Positions 10,258 through 19,114 of a stretch of DNA of 64,000 nt are shown in pieces. The translations under genes were made by a program, and so were the position numbers. How positions within the stretch are numbered: the first letter of the stretch is position 1; the number at the start of each line of letters is the position of its first letter. The notes beneath the pieces are model-generated. The model was not told the origin of the DNA. It made no database searches and worked only from the letters and a program-made list of their open reading frames with translations. Source of the DNA: Emiliania huxleyi CCMP1516 (Eukaryota > Haptophyta > Isochrysidales > Noelaerhabdaceae); contig NW_005200507.1 of assembly GCF_000372725.1 (NCBI RefSeq), positions 339,328 through 403,327 of the forward strand. The letters are read 5' to 3'.

Positions 10258-12953
10258 TCACGCGTCCCGCGGCGAACCGGCGGCGGCGCGCTCTTCCTGC
10301 GACCAGATAACGTAGGGCCTATCCATCGGCCTGTCCTCCCCCTGCTGGACCGCCTGGAGGCCGCCGCGGCCGTGGCGGCGGCGGCGGAGGGCTGCGGACA
10401 CGGCGAAGGCGGCGAGCGCAGCAGCTGCGGTGGCGAGCGCGCCTCGAATGGCCGTCTCGCCCGGCGCCTCCTCGCCCACCCCCTCGCTCGCCGCTGCGCG
10501 CGAGTCGGGCGGCACCTCCATCAGCCCAGGGCTTGGCGCGGGCCCTGCGGACGTCTCCTCGTCGAGCGGCGGCAGGACGAGGGAGGAGATGGAGTGCGGA
10601 GGGACGGTCAGCCGCTCTGCGCCCAAGCCGGCCTCGACGTCGAGGAGCGAGAAGGTGAGCGGCTTGTCGCCGCGGTTCATCGCGACGACGCTCACGCCGC
10701 CGCCGGGCGTCGCAAAGGCGAGCGAGGCGAACTCCGGCTCCCTCGCGATGTACGGGCCGGCGCACAGCTCGCGCTCGCCTCCGCCGCTGCCGCCGGGCGT
10801 GGCGAGCGAGCGGATGGGGAAGGAGTGAGGGAAGCCGCCCGCGTCTCCGAACTTGAGCGAGAATGTCTGCGAGGGGTCGCCGCCAGCGATGCAAGGCAGC
10901 GCCTGCGCCACGGTGTACTTGCTTCCCGCATCGAGGCCGATCGCCGCCCCGCTGGTCGTCACCTGTGCGCGGCGGGGCGGGGGCTCGAGGCGGCGGTGTG
11001 GGCTCGGTGTGGCGGTGTGGGCTCGGGGTGGCGGGGTCAGAGGGGCGGCGGGGCGGCGGGGCGGAGGCGGCCCTGGTGAGGCACTTGTCGGTGGAGGGCG
11101 AGATGAGGAGGGAGCACGCGGGCGTGCCCTGGCCGCCGGCGGGGCAGGAGGGCGCGTCGCGCCGCTCCCACTGCTGGTTGGGCGAGTGGGCGCACGAGTA
11201 GACGTCGACGCGCGGGCCCTTTCCGTAGGCGGAGACGTCGAGGCAAAAGTGTGTGCCGGCGACGGTGAGCATGCCGCCCGAGTCGAGGGAGAAGGACTGG
11301 AGGGGGGAGCCTTCGCAGGGCCTGCTCGCAGCTGGAGGCGTGAGGGGCGGGGGAGGGGGAGGAGGAGGCGGCGGCTTGGCGCGAGGGGCGGCGCGCGTGA
11401 AGACCATCGGCTGGCTGTTTTTGAGGTCGTCCTTCCCCGGCGGCTTCTCCTGCTCGACGGTGTCGTTGACGCCGATCCGGACCGACCCGCGCGGCAGGTA
11501 GCGCGAGAAGTGGCCCATGTAGTGGTACGAGGCCTGCGGGGGAGAGGGGCGGGAGGCGCGGGGCGAGGTGTGTGGGGAGGGCAAGGAGAGCGAGCAGCGT
11601 GCGGCGAGAGCGAAGGCCTGCACCACGACCGAGTCGCCCGTCTTCTTCTTCTCGTGCGGGTCGGCGATGAGGTTGGCGTCGCATCGGTTGCCGAGGTGGT
11701 TCGGGCCGCCGGTGGTGTCGAGGATCAGGTTCCAGTCGATCCAGCCGACCGACCAGTGGAGCAGGTCCTGCAGGATGTCCATCCCGAGGTGCTCGGCCCG
11801 CTGCCACCACTCGGCGGCCGCCTCCGCCTCGTAGATGACTCCGGGGCAGTTGCACGCCTCGGTGGCGAGCAGGAACTTGTCCGGCGCGAGCGCGTGCGTC
11901 CCGTCGAGGTTGTCTGTGTTGAGCCCTCCGTACCAGTGCATGCCGATCCCGTCGAAGTAGTGGGCGGCCGCCGGGTCCGCGTAGAGGCCGCGCGCGTAGG
12001 TGAGAACGTGGTCCTTGTTGTGGTCGAAGCCGATGATCTTGACGCGCGGGTGCTCCTCGCGCAGCACGGGGCCGAGGTGCTCCTTGACGAAGGAGGCCAT
12101 GTAGTCGGCCGTGTAGACACACTTCTCCCAGCCGACGTCCGCCGCCTCGGCCTCGTTCTGGATCGTCACGCCCCAGACGTCGATGCCGCGCGCCGCGTAC
12201 CCAGAGAGGAAGCGCGAGAAGTAGTGCGCGTACGGCCGCTGCTTCGCCGGGTCGAGGCCGTTTGGCTGCGCCGTCCGAATCATCGACTGCACGCCGCCGA
12301 CCGGCAGCTTCATCCACGCTGGCGGCGACCAGGGCGACGCCACCAGGGAGAGGCTGTCGGCCGTCCAGCGCTCGAGCTCCGCCATCGCCGCGTGGATCAT
12401 CGGGATGATGCCGTTGTCGACGTCGTGCTGCATCGAGTCGTCAAAGTGATGCAGGTGCGTGTCGCCCGCCTCCTCTGCGAATGAGTAGGTGCGGTTCACG
12501 CCGCCCGGCCCAAAGTCGCAAGACCCGATCGGCACCCGGCCGACGGTGTAGCCGAGCCCGCCTAGGGTTGGGTTGGGGTTTGGTTAGATGTCAGGTGTTT
12601 GGATAAGGGTGAGGTTAAGGGTGGGTTAAGGGTGGAGGTGAAGCACCGTCTTCGGGCGATGCAAAGTAGAGCCGGATGACACGCCGCTGGTCGGAGGGCG
12701 AGAGGCTCTGCCAGTTCAGCGCAGCCGCCTCGGTAAAGGCACCGCCAAAGCCGAGGATCTCCTGGTGACGCTCGCGCCGCTGGAGAAGCACATGCCGCTC
12801 GCTGTGGCCCAGCTCGGAGAGCGGCTTGAGGTCGATGGGCGGCATGGGTGCGAGCAGTCGATGCTCGTCACGTGCCGTCTGCACCCACTCGATGGTGGCG
12901 CTGCGGGCGACCGCTGCCACGGCCAGCGCGAGCATCGCACACCATCGTCGCAT
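10258..12953 (-). CDS. GH30 glucosylceramidase with ricin-B-type lectin insert and C-terminal membrane anchor
   Basis: Hydrolyses glucosylceramide, normally in an acidic compartment. Exons, in coding order: 12953-12647, 12561-11618, 11533-11397, 11321-11072, 10962-10258; 780 residues. A signal peptide (MRRWCAMLALAVAAVARSA) is followed by GFGGAFTEAAALN, then EDGGLGYTVGRVPIGSCDF across intron 1, the acid/base Glu in TIQNE (about 239) and the nucleophile Glu in LATEAC (about 337), as in human GBA1. Exon 4 encodes a QxW-type unit (FCLDVS...QQWER...KCLTR) typical of ricin-B lectin folds, placed within the C-terminal beta domain. Near the C-terminus AIRGALATAAAALAAFAV is followed by RRRRHGR, suggesting a membrane anchor. 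Introns 2-4 are GC-AG. The donor of intron 3 (11396) is the least certain boundary. Confidence 0.88.
12562..12646. repeat. Telomere-like degenerate repeat inside glucosylceramidase intron 1
   Basis: The 85-nt intron reads on the + strand as imperfect units of TTAGGG, TTAAGGG and GGGTTTGG type. It is an interstitial telomere-like stretch that also supplies the intron's pyrimidine tract and acceptor TAG on the minus strand. Confidence 0.6.
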
Positions 12954-13975
12954 GGCTGACTGAGTGGAGCTGAGTCGGAGAACTGAGGCGGTGAGACTGT
13001 GAGTCCGCGGTGGAGAGAGTCCGCCTGTTTTCGTTTTCTTTTGTAGAATTCTTTTTAATCAGACAAAAGCCGCGCGCAAAGGAAACAGTAGGGGGAGGGC
13101 TCCCAGGGCTTCGAGGTTTTTCAGTTGTTTTTATCGTGCGCTGCTCACTCACTATACACACACTGAGTGGAGAGAGAGTACAGCACCACACACACAAACA
13201 CTACTTACTTACTCCCCAACACGCGGCTACGTAGCCAGGCGCAGGCCTGCCTGCTACACGATGGCGACGTTCTCAGGGTTCTGTCTGCGTGCTTTTGCTG
13301 CCTCCCGCTTGGAGTCGGCAGTAAAGCAAGTGGGTGGAAGCAGGGGCGACAGGGACGGCGGCGGCGGCGGCAGGGAGGGGCTGGGGGGGTCGGCGATGCC
13401 GAGGTGCGTGCCCATGTTTGTGCGTGGGGGGCGTTGCACGCCGCTGATCAGGCCGGGCGGCGGGGAGGAATCGGACGGCGACGGCGGCGGCAGGGACAGG
13501 GGCAGTGGCGGTGACCCAGGGATGGTGGCGACCGCCGCGAGCGGGATGCAGCCTGGATGCAGCCGGCGAGGCGAGGTGACAGAGTGTGGGCGCGACCGTT
13601 GCGCGCTGCTCGAGTGCGCACGACAAAGCAGCTCTGATGCAGCCTGGTGACCTGCGTGCGCGGGGACGGCAAGGGTCGCGCCGCAGCCCGTGCTCACCGG
13701 GGGCTCAGTCTCGATGGGGAGTGGGGGGGAGAGAGAGCGAGCAGCCAGGCCTGCGTACCGGCAATGCGAGACGACATTGACAGTTGGAGCCGCCCGCGGC
13801 TTGCAGAGCGTTTGAAAGTTGTCGGGCTACGTGCGCATGTCGCGGGCGACGCCCGTCCGCAGCTGACACGTCGTGGTGACGATGATGGCGAGGAGCATCA
13901 CGGTGGAGAGGAGCGTCCCGGCGCTGCCTGGGCTCGCTCGAGTTTCCGGGGTCATGGGCACGGCGCGGCACGCAA
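12954..13975. other. Intergenic region, no supported gene
   Basis: Includes the likely glucosylceramidase promoter (AT-rich patch with GAATTC at 13046). Several overlapping open frames exist on both strands, as expected at this GC content, but none shows a recognisable domain or splice pattern. Around 13866-13918 a segment is repeated in inverted orientation near 17382-17443. Confidence 0.5.
13866..13918 (-). repeat. Inverted duplicate of a short coding-like segment (partner near 17382-17443)
   Basis: On the minus strand this reads as a hydrophobic stretch (TVMLLAIIVTTTCQLR) within a 42-codon frame starting at an ATG. The same bases recur on the plus strand near 17382-17443 with a 4-base insertion. 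It looks like a scattered fragment of a membrane-protein gene; I cannot name it. Confidence 0.5.
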
Positions 13976-14470
13976 AAATCTTGTATCAGAAAGAAAGAAA
14001 GAAAACAGACAACCCAAGGGAGGGATGGGAGGACGGCACGCCGCCACCACACAGGGATTTTAAGGAGAGGGGTGTGATGCGCTAGCCGTCGCCCACCCTT
14101 GGGCGTCCGCCTCTTCCTATCTCTCTTCGCAGTCTCTCTCGCCGATTCTCGCTGCAACCTTCATGCCACCTCGCGGTCGTCCCACTCTCGTCGTTCTCTC
14201 TCTTGTCGCTTCTTTCTCTGTCGCGTCGCTCTCCTCTGCCTCGTTCTGCGACCGACGCCGCCGCCGCCTGCCGCTCCCTTGCTCTCGCTGCTTCTCTCGC
14301 CTTTCGTCGCAGCTCTGCCCTCCTCGCGGCATATTTTGGCCCCAAAATCTGCTACATACACTGAGAGAGATAGAGAACACAACCCCCTCTCTCTTTTCTC
14401 CCAGTCAGCTAAAAGTACGTACACTGAGAGAGAGCTAAAAGTACGTACACTGAAAATCTTGTATGAAAAG
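13975..14470 (+). repeat. Repeat family R1, copy A
   Basis: Starts with a GAAA-rich stretch and GGGAGGGATGGGAGGACGGC, then CCACCACACAGGGATTTTAA, then about 300 bases also found at 18.2-18.6 kb and, reversed, at 56.8-57.1 kb. In reverse orientation the copies encode an Ala/Arg-rich segment (YAARRAELRRKAREAARARE) and an AT-hook-like RGRPRG. Probably the 3' end of a dispersed element. Confidence 0.8.
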
Positions 14471-14489
14471 AAAATTCTTTGAAACAGCA

Positions 14490-14750
14490 ATGGCCTTGTC
14501 CACGGCATGGGCGGCAACGTCGTCTTGCTGCTCGCGACGGCGCTGCTCGCGCTGAGCAACGGCCTCCTCGCCACCGCGTCGATGATGCAGGTCGCGCGAC
14601 TCGCGCCGGAGGGGCTGAGGGAGGAGGGGGTCTACGTCGCCGTCGCGGGAGAGTCTACTTCGGACTCGCGGCGGGCGCGACCGTCAGCTGGGCGGGGTGG
14701 CGGGTGGGGCGGGCGATGCACATGCAGCTGCCGAGCTGCCGCTCGCGAGT
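14490..14750 (+). pseudogene. Fragment of an equilibrative nucleoside transporter (ENT, SLC29-like)
   Basis: From the ATG at 14507 the frame reads LLLATALLALSNGLLATASMM, matching the last-but-one membrane helix of ENT proteins, where LSNGYL is typical. A two-base shift (or one-base loss) near 14650 is needed to continue into VYFGLAAGATVSWAGW, which corresponds to the final helix (GLxxGxxxSF). The remaining roughly 90% of an ENT is absent, and R1 copy A lies immediately upstream. I read this as a truncated, frameshifted remnant. Confidence 0.5.
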
Positions 14751-15048
14751 CGCGTGTCGGGGTGAGTGTACGGCTGTGTAGTCCTCTATTTTCGCGTTAC
14801 ACACACACACTCGATACATGAACGTCTCAGAATTATGTCAGAAACCGACAGTCGCAGCACGCAGGGAACGGACAAACTTGCTTCACCGGCACGAAAGCAC
14901 ACCAGAGAAGTGCTACGCGACGTCCGAGGGCCGCCGCGCAAGTCCAACATGCTCACGGCTCGGCGGCCGTCCAGACGCGGACTAGCAACGCAACGCACGG
15001 GCGCCGCCATGCTTCCGCCGCGTGCGGCGTGTAACGCAGTCTGTCTAT

Positions 15049-17037
15049 CTAGCATTCATCGCAGGCGAGCCGCATGGAGTAGCCCCGCCGCGCCACGTTC
15101 TGCCCGACGCTGCTGAGCGAAGCTGCATGGGCCGCGAGGAACGACGCGAGGAAGGGGAGGACGATGTGCAGCAGGTAGAAAGGGAGCGCGCTCTCGTGGC
15201 CCGTGCGGACACGGAGGATGAAGCCGACGCACATCTGCGCGCAAGCGCAGTATCCCACTGCGAGCAGCTTGCGGGTCGGATGGAGGGCAGAGGGTGGCAG
15301 CGCTCCGAGAGCGGCGCCGGTCGCTGCAGCCATCGTGGTGATGCACCGCCCAACGCCTGCGAACGTGTCGAGGTCACGGGCCAACGCTTCCGGCGAGCGG
15401 ACAAGGACGCTGACAAGACGCAGAGTCGGGGCGCACACGAGAACCAGGGCCATCGCGCGCGCGAGACAGCGAGGCGAGGCCTGTGCCAGGTTGGCGAGGG
15501 CCAGCAATCCAAAGCCCGCGGCAGCGATGAAGGCGCCGGGGTTGGTGGTGTCGAGCTCGGCCAGACGAGCGGCGAACATCACCAAAAGGGCGAGCGAGAG
15601 CTGGACCGGCTTGCTCTGCACCACGTCCAGACGCAGTGAGATGCGCACGGCCGGCGGCGAAGGCGGCATGGAGGGCGGCGGCACGCTTGCCGCCGGAGTC
15701 GGGCGCGTCTGCAGCAGCGGCGGTGTCGCGGAGCCAGAGAGAAGCAGGTCGTCGATGGGGCTGCCGCCCCCGAAGTGCCACGTCATCTCGCCGGGCCCCG
15801 GCGGCGGCGGCGCGCCGGCCTCGGCGAGCGGGCCGAGAGCGAGCGAGATCTCCGCGAGGAAGGGCTCGAAGCCGGCCTCCAACGCAGACCCAGACGCCTC
15901 GCCCGCCTGCGCCGCCGCCGCAAACCCCTCGACACGCCCCTCGGCTGATGCGGTGCGAGCCTCAGGGGTGTCGCGCTCGGGCGGCGGGGCCGGCAAGAGA
16001 GGAATCGCAACGGCCGACGGCAGGGCCACCTTGCTCCTGAGCGTGCGGCCGACCGAGAAGGCGACCCCGCCGCCGGAGGTGGACAGCGCGGCGGCCTCGG
16101 CCAGGCCGGGCAGCGGGACCGGAAGCTCGTCCCTGAGGATCACGAGCCTCGGGCCCGAGCAGTCGGACGTCTGGTTCACGACGCGGTGCGCAGGCAAGCA
16201 CGAGGCTGGGGACGGCTCGTTCCAGAAGCCGGGCCCGTGGCTGTTGGCGATCTCGCCGGAGCCCGCGCCGATGGGCATGCGCACCCTCGACGCCGGCACA
16301 AACACGCCCCGCTGCCGGCAGCGCCCGCAGAACCTCTCGCGAAAGCTCGACGCCTGCGGAGGCAGCGCCTCGCAGCCCAGCGCGCCGCCCGAGACGACGT
16401 CGCCCCAGCACGTCTCCGTGTAGCGCGAGCGCTTCGGGGGTGGAGCGTCGGAGCTGGCGGCCTCGCGGGCCGGGGGCCTCGCCTCTTCCATCAGCCCTGG
16501 GCACCGCGAAGGCGCCGCCGCCCCAGAGCACGAACCCTCCTCCGCCTGCTCAGCCTCGGTCGAGACGAAGCGCTGCCCTCGCTGCCAGAGGGGGGCGCCA
16601 GAGCCGAGCTCGAGGGCGCCTTCCGTCGCGACCGGTGTAGCCAGCAGTCTGGGCGGTATCGGTGGGATTGAGCCCGCAGCAGGCGCTGTCGGATGCGCCG
16701 TGCCCGCCGCGCTGAGAAGCCACGCCAGCACACGCTCAGGATCTGCCTGCTCGGCTGTCATCGCAGCGGCGAGCTGAGGCACGCATGTGATCGCTTCGCG
16801 GCACACTGCGAGCAGCGCAGCGTTGTGAAGTTCGCGGCGCGTGGCGTACTCGCTGCGGAGCTGCTCGAGGTCTTGCTCCACATCGGTCAGCGCTTTAGCA
16901 GCCGCGACCAGCTCCTCCAGCTCCCTGGCCTTCGCCGCCTCCCGCTCCAAGGCAGCGGCCAGCCTCTCCTCGTCGGCACGCTGGTGAGCAGCGGCGGCTT
17001 GCCGCAGCGCGACGATGCTGCCCGGCGCGGGGATCAT
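15049..17037 (-). CDS. Hypothetical multi-pass membrane protein with N-terminal coiled coil
   Basis: A single 662-residue frame. The ATG at 17037 is preferred because what precedes it looks like a conserved 5' leader shared with the gene at 62 kb. Residues about 10-75 are Ala/Glu/Arg-rich and heptad-like (RADEERLAAALEREAAKARELEELV), suggesting a coiled coil. A Cys pair occurs in RFCGRCRQRGVFVPASRV, possibly metal-binding with nearby Cys/His. The C-terminal third has about five hydrophobic segments, the last containing FYLLHIVLPFLASFLAAH. The protein ends in RLACDEC. No family recognised. The absence of stops over 660 codons together with structured hydrophobicity supports a real gene. Confidence 0.65.
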   Translation of the reverse strand: MIPAPGSIVALRQAAAAHQRADEERLAAALEREAAKARELEELVAAAKALTDVEQDLEQLRSEYATRRELHNAALLAVCREAITCVPQLAAAMTAEQADPERVLAWLLSAAGTAHPTAPAAGSIPPIPPRLLATPVATEGALELGSGAPLWQRGQRFVSTEAEQAEEGSCSGAAAPSRCPGLMEEARPPAREAASSDAPPPKRSRYTETCWGDVVSGGALGCEALPPQASSFRERFCGRCRQRGVFVPASRVRMPIGAGSGEIANSHGPGFWNEPSPASCLPAHRVVNQTSDCSGPRLVILRDELPVPLPGLAEAAALSTSGGGVAFSVGRTLRSKVALPSAVAIPLLPAPPPERDTPEARTASAEGRVEGFAAAAQAGEASGSALEAGFEPFLAEISLALGPLAEAGAPPPPGPGEMTWHFGGGSPIDDLLLSGSATPPLLQTRPTPAASVPPPSMPPSPPAVRISLRLDVVQSKPVQLSLALLVMFAARLAELDTTNPGAFIAAAGFGLLALANLAQASPRCLARAMALVLVCAPTLRLVSVLVRSPEALARDLDTFAGVGRCITTMAAATGAALGALPPSALHPTRKLLAVGYCACAQMCVGFILRVRTGHESALPFYLLHIVLPFLASFLAAHAASLSSVGQNVARRGYSMRLACDEC

Positions 17038-17310
17038 GGCACAGCAGCGCGCGGCAAGGCGTCGCTCTCTCCGCCGCCACGCAACAAGTCTATCGTGGTG
17101 GCGGTGGGCCGAGGATCGCCGAGATGGAGGAGTGCGAGGAAAAGAATTCTTATAGAAGCCTCTCTCACAGCACACTGGCACGACAAGGGCGCGGACTGGC
17201 GCGGACTGGCACACACACCGGCTCAGGAAAAGAATTTCCCGACGCAACACTGGGCACGGGACTGGCGCGCACTGGCACTAACACAGGTGCGAGGAAAAGA
17301 ATTCGGCCTT
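17038..17310 (-). promoter_or_regulatory. Probable promoter / 5' leader with shared 26-bp element and AAGAATTC
   Basis: Read on the minus strand, 17181-17156 is identical over 26 bases to 62018-62043 upstream of NSUN5 (GTGCCAGTGTGCTGTGAGAG plus AGGCTT), each followed within about 15 bases by AAGAATTC. A second AAAGAATTCG lies at 17296-17305, among short repeats of the CGGACTGGCGC type. Confidence 0.55.
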
Positions 17311-18224
17311 TTTTGACGAAAACGCGTGCAGCGCCGCGCCGCGCCCCCACTTTCCTCTCCTCCATCTCGAGGGGCCGTGCCGCTCCTCTCCATCCACCGT
17401 GATGCTCCTCGCCATCATCGTCACCACGACGTGTCAGCTGCTGCGGCCGCCGGCGACCTCACACACACGGCGTCGAGCGCCGTAGAGACGGCCCCGAGAG
17501 CCGCCGCCAGTGTGCCACGACCGCGGTTGCGAGGCTCGTGGCGATGGATGCGCCAGACCCGCTTTGCGCCGCCGCCCTCAACGCCCGATACTCGGTCAGA
17601 GCCGGCGGGGCGACGGCGGCGGAGTTGCGGCCGCCGGCGACCTTCCCCTCGACCAAGCCGCCGACCCGTCGACAAGCACACGCGGACTGCCATCGAGAAG
17701 AAGGAGAAGGAGGGCGGCGCATCCGGAGCCCGCGGGGCGCGGGCGCGTGGGCGGGCGCGGGCGCGGGCGGACGCGCGGGACCCCGCCAGTGGAGGCGGCA
17801 ATGCCTCTGGCGGCTCTGCAGGCGGCGCGCGGCGCGCCCCTCGCCGGTCTCCCGCACGCTCCTGAGGGCCGAGAGGGCCGAGAGGCGGGGTCGGTGACCC
17901 GGGGGCATGGGCGGTGCGGCCCGCGCCGCGCGCGGGCGCGTGGCAGCCCGTGAGTGCCGAGATCGGGTCTGTGCTTCGACGTAGCATGGGCCCCCGGAGG
18001 CCCATCTACAGCAGCGGCGAAGTGCGTATTTGTGGTGTTGGTGTGACGTCTGAGCTTGGACCTGTGACTAAAGCCGGTTACCACTGATGGATCACCACCC
18101 GAATAACACACAGTGAGCGCCCCAGCGCTTCACTACGCCCTCCGCGCGAAATCGCTAGTGCCTAGTGGTGCTTTGTGGTATAGTACATTGTACTTTTGAG
18201 TAGTATGGGTACGGTGCCCGAGAC
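17311..18224. other. Intergenic region, no supported gene
   Basis: Several long open frames overlap on both strands, mostly low-complexity Arg/Ala/Pro. Includes the 17382-17443 partner of the inverted duplicate at 13866-13918. Nothing else recognisable. Confidence 0.45.
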
Positions 18225-18640
18225 CGGGCGTCCGCCTCTTCCTATCTCTCTTCGCAGTCTCTCGCCGATTCTCGCTGCAACCCTTCATGCCACCTCGCGA
18301 CCTCGCGGTCGTCCCACTCTCGTCGTTCTCTCTCTTGTCGCTTCTTCCTCTGTCGCGTCGCTCTCTCTCCTCTGCCTCCCTCGTTCTGCCTTCTGCGACG
18401 CCGCCGCCGCCTGCCGCTCCCTTGCTCTCGCTGGACGCTGCTTCTCTCGCCTTTCGTCGCAGCTCTGCCCTCCTCGCGGCTTATTTTGGCCCCAAAATCT
18501 GCTACATACACTGATAGAGAGAGCGCGTAGGGCCCTTAGGGGCCTAGAGAACACAACCCCCTCTCCCTTTTCTCCCAGTAGAGAGAGAGCTAAAAGTACG
18601 TACACTGAAAAATCTTGTAAACGAAAGAAAAAAGAAAACG
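18225..18640 (+). repeat. Repeat family R1, copy B
   Basis: Same orientation as copy A, from the GGGCGTCCGCCTCTTCCTAT start to the CTAAAAGTACGTACACTGAA end. It carries the GGGGCCTAGAGAACACAACC motif, fragments of which also occur at 4.9 and 38.4 kb. Confidence 0.8.
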
Positions 18641-18990
18641 GACACGCAAGGGAGGGATGTATCTTGTAAAGAAAGAAAGAAAACAGACAAACCAAGGGAG
18701 GGATGGGAGGACGGCACGCCGCCACCACACAGGGATGGATCTTGTAAAAGAAAGAAAACAGACAACGCAAGGGAGGGATGGGAGGACGGTACGCCGCCAC
18801 CACACAGGGATTTTAGGGGAGAAGTGTGGTGTTAGCCGTCGCCCACCCTCGGGCGTCTACCACTTCCTATCTCTCTCCGCAGTTTATCACCAATTTCTCT
18901 CTCTCCCAATTCTTGCAGCGACCTTCATGCCACCTCGCATTCTTCCCACTCTCGTCGTTCTCTCTCCTGCTGTCTCTTCCCCTGACTCTA
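18641..18990 (+). repeat. Repeat family R1, copy C (nested or tandem, partial)
   Basis: Two successive units of the GAAAGAAAGAAAACAGACAA / GGGAGGGATGGGAGGACGG segment, then the CACACAGGGATTTTA and GGGCGTCTACC segments, truncated. It abuts the amino-acid transporter gene and may contribute to its 5' region. Confidence 0.7.
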
Positions 18991-19114
18991 AATAAATAGA
19001 GCAGACATCTCCAGGAGAGATGGGCGACGCACGAACCCCTGACTCTATCAGCACTTGGAGCACTTGGAGCAGGTTCAGAGATTTTACACGAATTCTTTGA
19101 CCGAGCACTTGTGC

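Noticed and set aside
10853..12484. A 543-codon frame antisense to the glucosylceramidase
   Set aside because: Val/Arg/Gly-rich mirror of conserved exons on the other strand; no domain.
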